A DNA stretch of 64,000 nucleotides from Gemella massiliensis (GCF_900120125.1 NZ_LT635545.1:240813-304812), one strand, 5' to 3'; positions 26,415 through 36,021 are shown, counted from the stretch's first letter. Notes: generated by a model not told the origin, from the sequence alone. Translations and numbers: made by a program.

Positions 26415-26903
26415 CTATTCAACGGCAAGGATTTTTATATCCATTGAATCTTCCGGCCCAGTAGGTAATGAAACTTTAGCTATGTCGCCTACTTCTTTAC
26501 CTAATAATGCTTGTGCAACCGGACTTTCGTTTGAAATTTTAAATTCAAAAGGATTCGCTTCGGCACTACCGACAATTTTATATGTTTCCGTTAACCCGTT
26601 CGGCAGTTCTTGATATGTTACCGTATTTCCTAAACGAATAGCACTCGTTTTCTCATCTAATTCGACAATGACTGCATAACGAATCATTTGCTCCATTTCA
26701 AGAATTTTTTGTTCAATAAACCCTTGTTCATCTTTTGCAGCATCATATTCCGAGTTTTCAGAAAGGTCACCGAAACTACGAGCCACTTTAATTTTTTCGA
26801 TTACTTCCGGACGTTTTACTTTTTTATAATGTTCTAATTCTTCAACAAGTCTATCATACCCCTCTTGGGTCATTTGATATTCTAATTTTTCTTCTAATGC
26901 CAT
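26415..26903 (-). CDS. greA: Transcription elongation factor GreA
   Basis: 162 residues. The N-terminal coiled coil (about 10-78: YDRLVEELEHYKKVKRPEVI, SFGDLSENSEYDAAK) carries the acidic tip, and the C-terminal globular domain includes ISNESPVAQALLGKEVGDIA. It stimulates cleavage of backtracked transcripts by RNA polymerase. SD AAGGAGCATAAGT. Part of the udk-greA-mtnN run. Confidence 0.96.
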   Translation of the reverse strand: MALEEKLEYQMTQEGYDRLVEELEHYKKVKRPEVIEKIKVARSFGDLSENSEYDAAKDEQGFIEQKILEMEQMIRYAVIVELDEKTSAIRLGNTVTYQELPNGLTETYKIVGSAEANPFEFKISNESPVAQALLGKEVGDIAKVSLPTGPEDSMDIKILAVE

Positions 26904-26952
26904 ACTTATGCTCCTTTGTTAAGTCTTCTTACTTATTATATCTTTTTTTTTA

Positions 26953-27579
26953 TTATTTTGCTAGTAGTGATTTAATTTTTGTAATTAAAATATCAATCGC
27001 AATATCGTTATATCCTCCATCCGGAATAATAATATCTGCATATTGTTTGGTAGGTTTAATATATTTTTCGTGCATAGGACGTACTGATAATAAATATTGA
27101 TTAATTACTGATTCAACGGTTCTCCCACGCTCGTTAATATCGCGCAAAAGACGTCGTAAAATACGTAAATCACTCGGTGTATCAACAAAAATTTTTATAT
27201 CCATTAATTCTCGTAATTTTTCTGAATATAAACCGAACATCCCTTCAATAATAATAACATCTCTCGGCTCTTGATATTTTTTATCTGTACTACGTGTATG
27301 GTTAACATAATCGTACACCGGCAGTTCTACAGCTTCACCGTTGATTAATTCTAACAACTGGTTGTATAACAGTTCATTATCAAAAGCATTCGGATGATCA
27401 TAATTTGTTTTAACACGTTCATCCATTGTCATATGACTTTGATCTTTATAGTAATAATCTTGCTCGATTAACGCCACTTTATCTATCGTTAATTCTTCTA
27501 TTATTCTTTTTGTTACGGTAGTTTTACCGCTCCCGCTTCCACCGACAATACCGATAATTTTAGGTCGTTTTGTACTCAT
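26953..27579 (-). CDS. udk: Uridine kinase
   Basis: 208 residues. P-loop [16 protein letters not shown] (about 12-27), [18 protein letters not shown], and the [20 protein letters not shown] lid region are typical. It phosphorylates uridine and cytidine for pyrimidine salvage. The ATG overlaps the preceding stop by one base (TAATG), so it is translationally coupled to trhP2. Confidence 0.95.
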   Translation of the reverse strand: MSTKRPKIIGIVGGSGSGKTTVTKRIIEELTIDKVALIEQDYYYKDQSHMTMDERVKTNYDHPNAFDNELLYNQLLELINGEAVELPVYDYVNHTRSTDKKYQEPRDVIIIEGMFGLYSEKLRELMDIKIFVDTPSDLRILRRLLRDINERGRTVESVINQYLLSVRPMHEKYIKPTKQYADIIIPDGGYNDIAIDILITKIKSLLAK

Positions 27580-28850
27580 TAGCGTCCCATTTCCTTTCTC
27601 ATCATGTTACTTTTAAATACTCTACTATCCAATTTAGTTCTGATAATTTGCAAAGGATGACGTGCTGCATCAAGCAACTCTCCGTCCTCATCGTAAATTT
27701 CTCCGATTACTTGTCTAAAGGTATTAATCTCAGGGCCGAAAAATTCAACTTCTTGCCCTGTTTTAAAAAAGTTACGTTGTTGAATAGTTGCTATACCCGT
27801 AGCATCATCATAATGTAATACTTGTCCTACAAAATCATAGTTAGTTTTTTTGCTGCCCTCATTTCCAAACATTTGTTCTGTATATTGCGGTATTTCATAG
27901 AAAAACGACATAGCAGTATCACGATTGGCACATTTGTACAGTTCTTTTTTATATTCTGAACTCATTACAAAATTATCCGGATCTGAACAATAATCATCGA
28001 TTAATTTTCTGTAAACACTTGCTACCGTTGCGACGTAATGAATAGATTTCATTCTACCTTCTACTTTTAGCGAATCAATACCGAGCTCAATAATTTTAGG
28101 CACTACCTCAATTAATGTTAAATCCTTGGGACTCATAGCGTAAGGATTTGCTCCGGTATCAAATAATTTTATATCATCTGTGTCGCTTTCTTCATATAAA
28201 TCATAATTCCAACGACACGATTGACAACAACCACCACGATTGCTGTCCCTAGCCGTCATATAATTACTTAATGTACAACGCCCCGAGTATGCAATGCACA
28301 TCGCACCATGGACAAACATTTCGATTTCTACATTTGTTTTTTCACGAATTTCTTTAATTTCTTCATATCCTGTTTCACGTGCCAATACTACACGATGCAC
28401 ACCCTCGCTTTCCCAATATTGTACTTCTTTATAATTTGAGATTGATTGTTGGGTACTAATATGTATTTCAACTTCCGGTGCTACCGTTTTACATCTTTCT
28501 ATAATATACGGATCTGCTACAATAATACCACGCACACCGGCATTTTGCAAGGCAATCAAGTATTCATCTAAACCTGCAAAGTTCTCATTGTGCATAATAA
28601 TATTTGCCGTTACATAGATATCTGCTCCATATTTTGCTGCAAACTCACACCCCTCACGGATTTCATCTATCGTAAAATTATCCGCATTGCTACGCAGTCC
28701 AAACTCCTGACCGCCTAAAAACACGGCATCTGCACCATAGTGAATAGCTATTTTTAATTTTTCTAAATTTCCGGCTGGAAGAAGTAATTCAGGCTTCTTC
28801 ACAATCACCCGTTTCCCATTTTGTATTTCTGATATATTTCCTATTGCCAT
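27579..28850 (-). CDS. trhP2: U32 peptidase-like tRNA hydroxylation protein P2 (YrrO)
   Basis: 423 residues. The U32 signature is seen in [20 protein letters not shown], with further cysteines in [10 protein letters not shown], likely Fe-S ligands. A C-terminal barrel-like domain ([17 protein letters not shown]) follows. In B. subtilis TrhP1/TrhP2 make 5-hydroxyuridine at tRNA position 34 using prephenate; TrmR then methylates it. The gene order here matches that pathway. The SD is unusually far from the ATG and a hairpin fills the gap (28858-28877). An in-frame TGA just upstream excludes an earlier start. Confidence 0.88.
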   Translation of the reverse strand: MAIGNISEIQNGKRVIVKKPELLLPAGNLEKLKIAIHYGADAVFLGGQEFGLRSNADNFTIDEIREGCEFAAKYGADIYVTANIIMHNENFAGLDEYLIALQNAGVRGIIVADPYIIERCKTVAPEVEIHISTQQSISNYKEVQYWESEGVHRVVLARETGYEEIKEIREKTNVEIEMFVHGAMCIAYSGRCTLSNYMTARDSNRGGCCQSCRWNYDLYEESDTDDIKLFDTGANPYAMSPKDLTLIEVVPKIIELGIDSLKVEGRMKSIHYVATVASVYRKLIDDYCSDPDNFVMSSEYKKELYKCANRDTAMSFFYEIPQYTEQMFGNEGSKKTNYDFVGQVLHYDDATGIATIQQRNFFKTGQEVEFFGPEINTFRQVIGEIYDEDGELLDAARHPLQIIRTKLDSRVFKSNMMRKEMGR

Positions 28851-28886
28851 ATAGTTAGATCACATTCAAGTATGATCCTTCCTCCT
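28851..28886 (-). promoter_or_regulatory. Split ribosome-binding region with hairpin spacer
   Basis: The strong SD AAAAGGAGGAAG (complement near 28878-28888) lies 27 nt beyond the normal distance limit from the trhP2 ATG. Between them GATCATA...TATGTGATC-type pairing (28858-28877) forms a 7-bp hairpin. If folded, the effective SD-ATG spacing becomes about 10 nt. Confidence 0.6.
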
Positions 28887-29075
28887 TTTATATCTTCTCT
28901 AACACTTTATAACAATATTTTACTTCGATACGACCATTATAATATGACTATATTAAATTAATTTTTCAGCTGGAATTTAAAATTTCTCCCGCTAAAATAT
29001 TCAACATCGTAAACTTTATTGAAAATTTGAGCTTTTAATGTACTTTACCGTTATAAAATATTTTTAAATATGCTC

Positions 29076-30002
29076 CTAATACATTGTTTTTTTATAGAAA
29101 AATCCTAAATCAACTTCTCTATATTTTGGTTTTATTCGTTCAATGTCGTTATAAAAATCTTGTTTTTCATCTTCATATGCTTCTTTATCTTCATAATATA
29201 AATCAATTGCATCTCGATAAATTGTTGTAACTTCTGTAATATAATCTTCTTCTTTTAAGACGCCTTCAATTTTAAAAGCACTAACTCCCGCTTCAATCAA
29301 TCTATCCAACTCTTCAATAGCACAAATGTCCTTAGCACTCATAATATGCGTTCCGTTTGAATCTTCAAAAATTGGATAACGCTCATTTCTATCTTGACTA
29401 TATAAAAATAACTTTTTAGAATTACTATATTCTTCAATGTACTGTTCTTTTTCACTATACATAAAATAATTATCAACTAATTTTCTAACAGATTGAAACA
29501 TACACAACATTCCCTGTACTTGAACTTCAATTTCGTACTCACTATCTTTTGTTATTTCCAAAATTTCATCAATAGTTAATTCTTTAGATAAGCAGGTACG
29601 ATATGCTCCACGTTTACCCCAATAATTACATGAAAATGAATTTGTAGCTAAAGTATGCGGATCCCATTGCAGCTTGAAATTAAGATTTTCATCTCGTAAT
29701 ATTGTTATTATCGTCGGTTCACCAAAAATCAAAGCATCTATATCCAGTGTTGCTAAATAACGTAGATAATCTACCAAATCATCTAAGTGTTTATTGTGAA
29801 AGATAGCGTTAACGCTAACATATGCTTTTTTCCCGGCTTGATGAATAATCTCAATCGCTTTTTTTAATTCGGCTCGCTTAAACTCTCCTGCCAAACGCAA
29901 ACCATATTTTTCCTCACCTATGATAAAACCGTCTGCTCCAACGTTAATTAGTTCATAAATATGTTCGATACTCTTAGGTGTCACTACTAACTCTACCGTC
30001 AT
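29076..30002 (-). CDS. trhP1: U32 peptidase-like tRNA hydroxylation protein P1 (YrrN)
   Basis: 308 residues, the short member of the U32 pair. The TIM-barrel start VTPKSIEHIYELINVGADGFIIG is followed by a region aligned with the U32 signature, VQVQGMLCMFQSVRKL. This keeps one Cys but lacks the second and third found in the partner. IMSAKDICAIEELDRLIEAG parallels the partner's [11 protein letters not shown] segment. Acts with TrhP2 in ho5U34 formation. Located 20 bp after trmR. Confidence 0.85.
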   Translation of the reverse strand: MTVELVVTPKSIEHIYELINVGADGFIIGEEKYGLRLAGEFKRAELKKAIEIIHQAGKKAYVSVNAIFHNKHLDDLVDYLRYLATLDIDALIFGEPTIITILRDENLNFKLQWDPHTLATNSFSCNYWGKRGAYRTCLSKELTIDEILEITKDSEYEIEVQVQGMLCMFQSVRKLVDNYFMYSEKEQYIEEYSNSKKLFLYSQDRNERYPIFEDSNGTHIMSAKDICAIEELDRLIEAGVSAFKIEGVLKEEDYITEVTTIYRDAIDLYYEDKEAYEDEKQDFYNDIERIKPKYREVDLGFFYKKTMY

Positions 30003-30022
30003 CGTACTGCCCTTTCTAAAAA

Positions 30023-30682
30023 TTATAGTTTTTTATTCTTTTTCGTAGTTATTGTAATACCGTCCCCAATAGGTAGTATTACACTATCGTATTGTTCATG
30101 TTTTAATAACCATTCATTATAATTATTAATTTTTTTTAATAGTTGTTTTAAATTTTTACTATGTTCAATAATATCGGAATTTGCTACCATACCTTTGAAT
30201 AGAACATTATCCGTTATTACTACAACATCATCCGTAAAATATGGCTCGTACAATTCAAAAAATTTACGGTTTTGGCTTTTAGCTCCGTCAATAAATACAA
30301 TGTCGTATGGTGCATTAGCTATTACCTTACTATGTAACTTCAGTGCATCACCATGTATTAAAGTTATTTTTTCGCTAAGCCCACGTTCCATGACATTATT
30401 TGTAGCAATTTCATACATTTTGTCATCACGTTCCAATGTTGTTACCTTGCAACCGATAGTTTCCGCTAATTTTAGAGCTGTATATCCTATCGCTGTTCCT
30501 ATCTCTAAAACATTTTTCGCTTGTTTAATTTTTAATAGTTGTAATAGAAAGCGAATGCCTATTTTATCAATAATCGGCACATGATTTTCTTTTGCATATT
30601 GTTCTAACATTTGATAAAATTCATCAAAATCTTCTAATAAATTAATGATATATAAATCATCTTTTGATTCTATAGCAACCAT
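30023..30682 (-). CDS. trmR: tRNA 5-hydroxyuridine O-methyltransferase
   Basis: 219 residues from the ATG at 30682 (MVAIESKDDLY), chosen because GGAGG lies 5 nt upstream; an ATG four codons earlier overlaps that SD. SAM motif VLEIGTAIGYTALKLAE, then VTTLERDDKMYEIA and the Asp-rich DIVFIDGAKSQNRKFFELY of the YrrM/caffeoyl-CoA-type O-methyltransferases. Methylates ho5U34 to mo5U34. First gene of the six-gene operon. Confidence 0.9.
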   Translation of the reverse strand: MVAIESKDDLYIINLLEDFDEFYQMLEQYAKENHVPIIDKIGIRFLLQLLKIKQAKNVLEIGTAIGYTALKLAETIGCKVTTLERDDKMYEIATNNVMERGLSEKITLIHGDALKLHSKVIANAPYDIVFIDGAKSQNRKFFELYEPYFTDDVVVITDNVLFKGMVANSDIIEHSKNLKQLLKKINNYNEWLLKHEQYDSVILPIGDGITITTKKNKKL

Positions 30683-30711
30683 ATCTTCCTCCATAATTTA
30701 TACATCATATT

Positions 30712-30741
30712 ATAATACCATAAATATATTAATAAATGCAA
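30712..30741 (-). promoter_or_regulatory. Promoter of the trmR operon
   Basis: TTGCAT (30736-30741), 18-bp spacer, TATTAT (30712-30717); an overlapping TATAAT lies 3 bp downstream. Confidence 0.5.
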
Positions 30742-30837
30742 TTTGTTTGATTATTGAACAGCCCATAATTGTAAGCACCATATATTCTCCCAAATATATA
30801 GAACAACTTTTTATAAAATATTTATTTAGATTTTCCC

Positions 30838-30895
30838 TTGACAAGTGAGCGTTTACTCACTATAATGGAATTGTAAGAGTGAGTGAATACTCACT
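30838..30895 (+). promoter_or_regulatory. Promoter with two palindromic TetR-type operators
   Basis: TTGACA (30838-30843), 17-bp spacer, TATAAT (30861-30866). The operator AGTGAG-N6-CTCACT fills the spacer (30844-30861). A second copy with the same half-sites lies at 30878-30895, 34 bp centre to centre, over the start of the transcript. The TetR gene is the third gene of the same operon, so autorepression is expected. Confidence 0.88.
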
Positions 30896-30915
30896 TGATT
30901 AAGGAGGAAGCTATT

Positions 30916-31659
30916 ATGGAAAAATTAATTCACATAAAAGATTTACAAAAGAAGTTTGATAATACGGTTGTTTTAAATAATGTACGATTTACCTTGTTTA
31001 ATAATGAGATTATAAGTTTATTGGGCCCGTCGGGTTCCGGAAAATCTACTCTTATTAAAACAATGTTAGGCATGGAAAAAGCAGACGCCGGAACTGCTTT
31101 AATACTTAACAGTAAAATGCCGAATAGGTTAATTTTAGGATGTATTGGCTATATGGCACAATCAAATGCCTTATATGAATTATTAACCGGTTATGAAAAC
31201 TTAAAGTTTTTCGGTAATTTAAAAGGGCTGACCAAAAAGGAACTTTCTAAAGAGATTAAAAAAGTATCCGCTGTCGTTGATTTAACGGCACACTTAAAGA
31301 AAAATGTCTCAACATATTCCGGCGGTATGAAGCGACGTCTATCATTAGCTATCGCACTTCTCGGTTCTCCGAAACTTTTAGTTTTAGATGAACCGACCGT
31401 GGGTATTGATCCATTGTTAAAAAAATCTATTTGGAATGAACTTATTGAACGTAAAAATAATGGTACCGGTATTCTTGTAACAACACATGTTATGGATGAA
31501 GCTGAGCTATGCGACAAGGTTGCACTCATACATGACGGTAAAATAGCAGCTTGCGATACTCCGGAGAAACTTAAAAAACAATTTAACTCTACTAATATTG
31601 AAGAAGTATTTTTAAATATTGAAAAGGGGGATAATTATGCGTATTCTAGCAATAACTAA
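30916..31659 (+). CDS. ABC transporter ATP-binding protein
   Basis: 247 residues from the ATG at 30916 (MEKLIHIKDLQKKF), preceded by AAGGAGG; an earlier ATG at 30883 lies inside the operator. Walker A GPSGSGKS, signature YSGGMKRR, Walker B LLVLDEPTVG, H-loop TTHVMDEAE. It belongs to the ABC-2/drug-exporter class (DrrA/YadG-like). It powers the permease encoded next, whose start codon overlaps its 3' end. Confidence 0.92.
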   Translation: MEKLIHIKDLQKKFDNTVVLNNVRFTLFNNEIISLLGPSGSGKSTLIKTMLGMEKADAGTALILNSKMPNRLILGCIGYMAQSNALYELLTGYENLKFFGNLKGLTKKELSKEIKKVSAVVDLTAHLKKNVSTYSGGMKRRLSLAIALLGSPKLLVLDEPTVGIDPLLKKSIWNELIERKNNGTGILVTTHVMDEAELCDKVALIHDGKIAACDTPEKLKKQFNSTNIEEVFLNIEKGDNYAYSSNN

Positions 31660-32713
31660 CCGTATTTTAAAAGAATTATTTCGTGATAAAAGAACATTGG
31701 CTATGATGTTTGTAGCTCCTATCTTTGTTCTCTGGTTGATGAATCTGATGTTTTCCAGCAGTGATAAAGTATCCGTTAATCTGGCTACTTTCAATGTTCC
31801 TACCTCTGTTACGGAAACATTAAAAACTGTTGATAATGTAACTATTACTAATGTCCATTCCAATGAAGAAGGTAATGATTTATTAAATAATAACACTGTT
31901 GATGCTACTATTACTTATAACAATAATACCGGTTATACCGTAACTTATGAAAATACCGATGCAATCAAAACATCTTTCACCAGACAAGTATTAATCAGTT
32001 CACTGGTAAAAGTTAATACAACAGAAATTATAAAAAAACTTCCACCACAAATAAATATCCTTCAATATAAATCAACTATTAATGAAAACTTCAAATATGG
32101 AAATAAGGATACTAATTTTTTTACTAAAATGATACCGATTATAGTTGGTTTTATCGTCTTTTTCTTTGTTTTTCTAATTTCCGGAATGGGATTACTAAAA
32201 GAAAGAACAAGCGGTACTTTAGAAAGATTATTAGCAACTCCGGTTCGTCATTTTGAAATAGTTTTCGGCTATATGCTCTCATACGGAATTTTAGCTATTA
32301 TTCAAACAACAGTCATTGTCGTTTCTGCAGTAAATTTATTAAAAATCGAACTTGTAGGAAAGCTGTTTTATGTTATAATAGTTAATGTAGTCTTAGCCTT
32401 AATTGCCTTATCATTTGGGTTATTACTTTCAGCTCTTGCTAAATCTGAATTTCAAATGATGCAGTTTATTCCTTTGGTAATAATACCGCAACTCTTTTTA
32501 TCCGGTATCATTCCACTAAAAAACATGGGTGTTTGGGCGGTTAACTTAGGAAAATTTCTACCACTTACTTATGCAGGTGAGGCACTAAGTAATATCATTT
32601 TACACGGTTATAGCCTTGGAAAAATAGGCCAAAATATTGTAATACTTATTATTTTTCTAATAGTATTAACAATTTTAAATATAATAGGCTTACGTCGTTA
32701 TAGAAAAGTTTAA
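31637..32713 (+). CDS. ABC-2 type permease
   Basis: 358 residues from the ATG at 31637 (MRILAITNRILKELFRDKRT), preceded by AAAGGGGGA. It overlaps the ATPase gene by 23 bp in another frame. One N-terminal TM helix, a large external domain (about 45-165), then five TM helices with the ABC-2 motif GLLKERTSGTLERLLATPVR. It exports an unknown substrate, possibly a drug or peptide, given TetR control. Confidence 0.9.
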   Translation: MRILAITNRILKELFRDKRTLAMMFVAPIFVLWLMNLMFSSSDKVSVNLATFNVPTSVTETLKTVDNVTITNVHSNEEGNDLLNNNTVDATITYNNNTGYTVTYENTDAIKTSFTRQVLISSLVKVNTTEIIKKLPPQINILQYKSTINENFKYGNKDTNFFTKMIPIIVGFIVFFFVFLISGMGLLKERTSGTLERLLATPVRHFEIVFGYMLSYGILAIIQTTVIVVSAVNLLKIELVGKLFYVIIVNVVLALIALSFGLLLSALAKSEFQMMQFIPLVIIPQLFLSGIIPLKNMGVWAVNLGKFLPLTYAGEALSNIILHGYSLGKIGQNIVILIIFLIVLTILNIIGLRRYRKV

Positions 32714-32731
32714 AATCAGTTAGGAGCTCTA

Positions 32732-33367
32732 ATGTCAAATATTTTAATGTCTTATACAGAATACTTATCAGAAGCAAATATGCCTGCCGGAAAAAAGAAA
32801 ATCATCCTTGCTGCAATCGATCTTTTTTCGAAAAAAGGATTTCACGGTACTTCTACCGCTAAGATAGCCGAAACAGCAGGTATGAGTCAAGCTACTTTAT
32901 TCAAATATTTTAAAACAAAAGATGATTTATTAAATAGTATTATATCTATCGGATTTCCACCTATCCTCGCTTCTTTTGTCGCCGGCATAAATCAGGAAAA
33001 AAATCTTAAAGATATGATTCATCTCCTAGTATTTAATCGTTTTGAATTTATGAAAAAAAATCAAAAATTAGTACGTATCTTTTTCCAAGAATTTATTATT
33101 AATAAAGAGTTTAACAGTAATCTAAAAAACATGATTAAAAACGATCCTATTAATTCTAAATTAAAAACGTTGCACCTCATACTTTTAAAGAGTGATAAAC
33201 GTTTTAATAACAATTTAAATATTACTCAAGTATTACGTATAATTGTAGGCCCGCTTTTCGCTTATTTTTCACAATGTTTTATTTTTTATATTGAAAGTGA
33301 AAATGAAGAAGAAGATTTATTATTAATAGAAAAACAAATATATCAGTCGTTAATAGAAAACAACTAA
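32732..33367 (+). CDS. TetR/AcrR family transcriptional repressor
   Basis: 211 residues. The N-terminal helix-turn-helix is at about 20-68 (KIILAAIDLFSKKGFHGTST, AKIAETAGMSQATLFKYF). The all-helical C-terminal half is the ligand-binding and dimer domain, with no close family signature. SD AGGAG. It lies 18 bp after the permease and is the obvious ligand-responsive repressor of the two operators at 30844 and 30878. Confidence 0.92.
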   Translation: MSNILMSYTEYLSEANMPAGKKKIILAAIDLFSKKGFHGTSTAKIAETAGMSQATLFKYFKTKDDLLNSIISIGFPPILASFVAGINQEKNLKDMIHLLVFNRFEFMKKNQKLVRIFFQEFIINKEFNSNLKNMIKNDPINSKLKTLHLILLKSDKRFNNNLNITQVLRIIVGPLFAYFSQCFIFYIESENEEEDLLLIEKQIYQSLIENN

Positions 33368-33397
33368 GAAATTGGTTAGCAATTTCTTAGTTGTTTA
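33362..33397. terminator. Bidirectional terminator between TetR and pta
   Basis: AACTAAGAAATTG / CAATTTCTTAGTT, 13-bp perfect stem with a 5-nt loop. It overlaps the TetR stop codon, with T-rich sequence beyond. Confidence 0.75.
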
Positions 33398-33402
33398 ATT
33401 TA

Positions 33403-34383
33403 TTATTCTGAGATTGCTTGAATCGCTGTAATTAGTGATAATTTTAATACATCATCGCTTGAGCAACCGCGTGACAGATCATTTACCGGTGCATTAAGGC
33501 CTTGTAAAATCGGTCCTACCGCTTCAAAACCTCCTAGACGTTGAGCAATTTTGTACCCGATATTACCCGCTTCTAAACTTGGGAAGATAAATACTGTTGC
33601 ATCTCCCTGAATTTCCGAATTTGGTGCTTTCAATTTTGCAACAGGTGGGACAAAGGCAGCATCAAATTGCAGTTCCCCTCCAACCGGTAATGTTGGTGCT
33701 TTTTCTCTTACCAATTTAGTAGCCTCCGCCACTTTTTTGGTTTCATCTGTAACAGCTGATCCCATAGTTGAAAAACTCAACATCGCTACTTTAGGATTGA
33801 TATTAAAACTTTTAGCTGTTTTTGCACTTTCTACTGCAATTTCTGCTAATGCTTGTGCATCTAAACTTGTATTAATCGCACAATCGGCAAAGATAAAACG
33901 TGACGCATTTCGTGACATGATAAATGCTCCGCTTGTTCTGCTTACACCCGGTTTAGTTTTTATAATTTGTAATGCCGGACGTACGGTATCTCCGGTTGAA
34001 TGGATTGCTCCCGATACCAGTCCTGCCACTTCCCCCATATAAACCAACATTGTACCGAAATAGTTCACATCTTTTAACAATTCACGTGCTTTTTCTTCTG
34101 TTACTTTGCCGGCACGACGTTCTACGAATTTAGCTAACATTTCGTCATATTTTTCGTAGTTTTCATGGTCAATAAACTCAATACCTGATACGTTTAAGAA
34201 TAACGGCTGTGCTAATTTCTCCACTTCTTCACGCTTACCGATTAGTACCGGTTGTACATAACTTGTTGAACTCAGCTTAACAGCCGCTTCTAAAATACGT
34301 TCATCATATGCTTCCGGCAATACGATTCTAACTTTTTTCCCTTCTAATTTTTCTTGAAGCTCCACAAATAAATTACTTGTCAT
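33403..34383 (-). CDS. pta: Phosphate acetyltransferase
   Basis: 326 residues, the short Pta form without the N-terminal DRTGG region. It has RIVLPEAYDERILEAA, GLVSGAIHSTGDTVRPALQI, KPGVSRTSGAFIM, FADCAIN and the C-terminal PILQGLNAPVNDLSRGCSSDD. It converts acetyl-CoA to acetyl phosphate for ATP formation by acetate kinase in mixed-acid fermentation. SD AGGAGGAG. Follows epuA by 13 bp. Confidence 0.95.
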   Translation of the reverse strand: MTSNLFVELQEKLEGKKVRIVLPEAYDERILEAAVKLSSTSYVQPVLIGKREEVEKLAQPLFLNVSGIEFIDHENYEKYDEMLAKFVERRAGKVTEEKARELLKDVNYFGTMLVYMGEVAGLVSGAIHSTGDTVRPALQIIKTKPGVSRTSGAFIMSRNASRFIFADCAINTSLDAQALAEIAVESAKTAKSFNINPKVAMLSFSTMGSAVTDETKKVAEATKLVREKAPTLPVGGELQFDAAFVPPVAKLKAPNSEIQGDATVFIFPSLEAGNIGYKIAQRLGGFEAVGPILQGLNAPVNDLSRGCSSDDVLKLSLITAIQAISE

Positions 34384-34396
34384 CTTCTTACTCCTC

Positions 34397-34564
34397 CTAA
34401 TTGTATATAATATCTTTAATATGTTTTATTGACTTTAAACTAACGGCATCCATTAAGCTGCCTTTTCCAAAAACAACATAACCTATAATTGTTCCGATAT
34501 AGAACACAAGCAATATCAAGGCTATATTGCGTAAGTAACGTAGAATAGTATTGTCTATTTTCAT
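34397..34564 (-). CDS. EpuA-like small membrane protein
   Basis: 55 residues (ATG 34564, TAG 34397), read directly from the gap between murA and pta. It starts MKIDNTILRYLRNIALILLV, with one TM helix (about 13-33), then GYVVFGKGSLMDAVSLKSIK. This is the pattern of EpuA, a small protein often encoded right after murA and sometimes mislabelled as an RNA polymerase beta subunit. A GGAA site sits 6 nt before the ATG, immediately after the murA stop. Function unknown. Confidence 0.72.
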   Translation of the reverse strand: MKIDNTILRYLRNIALILLVFYIGTIIGYVVFGKGSLMDAVSLKSIKHIKDIIYN

Positions 34565-34573
34565 AGGCAGTTC

Positions 34574-35842
34574 CTACTCTTCAATTCTTTCAACATGAGC
34601 ACCAAGTTTACGCATTTTTTTCTCAATATCAACATACCCTCTATCTATATGGTAAATATCAATAATTTTCGTTGTCCCCTTGGCAATCAGTCCTGCAATA
34701 ATAAGTGCTGCTCCTGCACGAAGATCCGTCGCTCTAACTGTTGTTCCTTCTAAGCGTGCCGGTCCTTCTATTAAAGCACTACGTCCTTCAATTCTAATTT
34801 TTGCATTCATTCTTCGTAATTCTTCGACATGCATAAAACGATTTTCAAATACCGTTTCCGTAATGGTACTGACACCCTCACCCAATAATGTCAATACACT
34901 TACTATTGACTGCATATCCGTTAAAAATCCCGGATGTGGTAGTGTTTTTACATCTATCGGTTTTAATATATCAAGATGGTTACTCACACGCATTCCGTCT
35001 TGCAATACTTCGATTGATATGCCCATTTCACGCATTTTACTAACAAGTGCTATGTTATCTTTATATAATGCACCTTTTACAAAAACATCGCCTTTAGTCA
35101 CAGCTGCCGCAATCATGTACGTTGCCGCTTCCACACGATCTGACATAATAGTATGCTCAGCACCTGTCAATTTATCAACACCTTCAATTTCAAGGACAGA
35201 AGTGCCTTTACCTGAAATTTTAGCACCCATTTTTGTTAAAAAGTTAATCATATCTTCTATTTCAGGCTCTTGTGCCGCATTAACAATCGTGGTTTTACCT
35301 TTTGCTAAACAGCTTGCCATAATGACATTTTGGGTCGCCCCAACGCTGGGAAAATCGAAAAATATCGTTGCACCTTCTAATTCTTTTTCCGCTCTTGCCT
35401 CAACAAAACCTGCGTCTTGAATAATTTTTGCACCCAATATCTCAAATCCTTTTAAATGTTGATCTATAGGTCTACTACCGATCGAACACCCTCCGGGCAT
35501 TGCTACCTTCGCTTTTTTCTCACGTGCCAACATCGGTCCCAGTACAAGAAATGATGCACGCATTTTACTTACAAATTCAAACGATGCTTCTGTTAACAAT
35601 GGTCTTTTCGCATCTATTTCTAATGTATTTTCTTCCGGTTTATAATCTACTTTTACTCCTAATGATTCAAATAGTTTGCTTATTGTCTTTATATCTGATA
35701 ATTTAGGAACATTGTAAAATTTACTCGTACCTTCAGTTGCAAGCAGTCCTGCCGCAAGTATCGGAAGTGCCGCATTCTTTGCACCTGAAATCTGTACTTC
35801 TCCTATTAAAGGCGTCCCACCTTTAACAACTATTTTTTTCAA
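34574..35842 (-). CDS. murA: UDP-N-acetylglucosamine 1-carboxyvinyltransferase
   Basis: 422 residues. The EPSP-synthase-like double domain begins IVVKGGTPLIGEVQISGAKN. The fosfomycin-target Cys lies in MPGGCSIGSRPIDQHLKGFE (about residue 118), and the PEP-binding region RVEAATYMIAAA is present. First committed step of peptidoglycan precursor synthesis. Forms a run with epuA (9 bp downstream) and pta. SD GGAGG. Confidence 0.95.
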   Translation of the reverse strand: MKKIVVKGGTPLIGEVQISGAKNAALPILAAGLLATEGTSKFYNVPKLSDIKTISKLFESLGVKVDYKPEENTLEIDAKRPLLTEASFEFVSKMRASFLVLGPMLAREKKAKVAMPGGCSIGSRPIDQHLKGFEILGAKIIQDAGFVEARAEKELEGATIFFDFPSVGATQNVIMASCLAKGKTTIVNAAQEPEIEDMINFLTKMGAKISGKGTSVLEIEGVDKLTGAEHTIMSDRVEAATYMIAAAVTKGDVFVKGALYKDNIALVSKMREMGISIEVLQDGMRVSNHLDILKPIDVKTLPHPGFLTDMQSIVSVLTLLGEGVSTITETVFENRFMHVEELRRMNAKIRIEGRSALIEGPARLEGTTVRATDLRAGAALIIAGLIAKGTTKIIDIYHIDRGYVDIEKKMRKLGAHVERIEE

Positions 35843-36021
35843 GTGTATTCCTCCAAATCTGTATTCACATTTATACAGTTACTATACTACCACAAATCTT
35901 AAAATAAATAAAGTTTGAATTTTTTTTCTAATGATGAAAATCTTCTATTTTAAACATTGTTATAAATAAGATGTTCTAAAATTAAATTTGTTATTTTTTA
36001 TCTTTTGTGATTAAACATTTT

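Noticed and set aside
28851..29075. 225-bp gap between trhP1 and trhP2 as a riboswitch
   Set aside because: Apart from the SD hairpin I see no conserved riboswitch core or terminator-antiterminator pair.
31191..31529. Minus-strand ORF inside the ABC ATPase gene
   Set aside because: Antisense to conserved Walker and signature motifs; no supporting SD.
34680..35420. 246-codon plus-strand ORF opposite murA
   Set aside because: It lies entirely antisense to murA, which has full-length family similarity and an SD.
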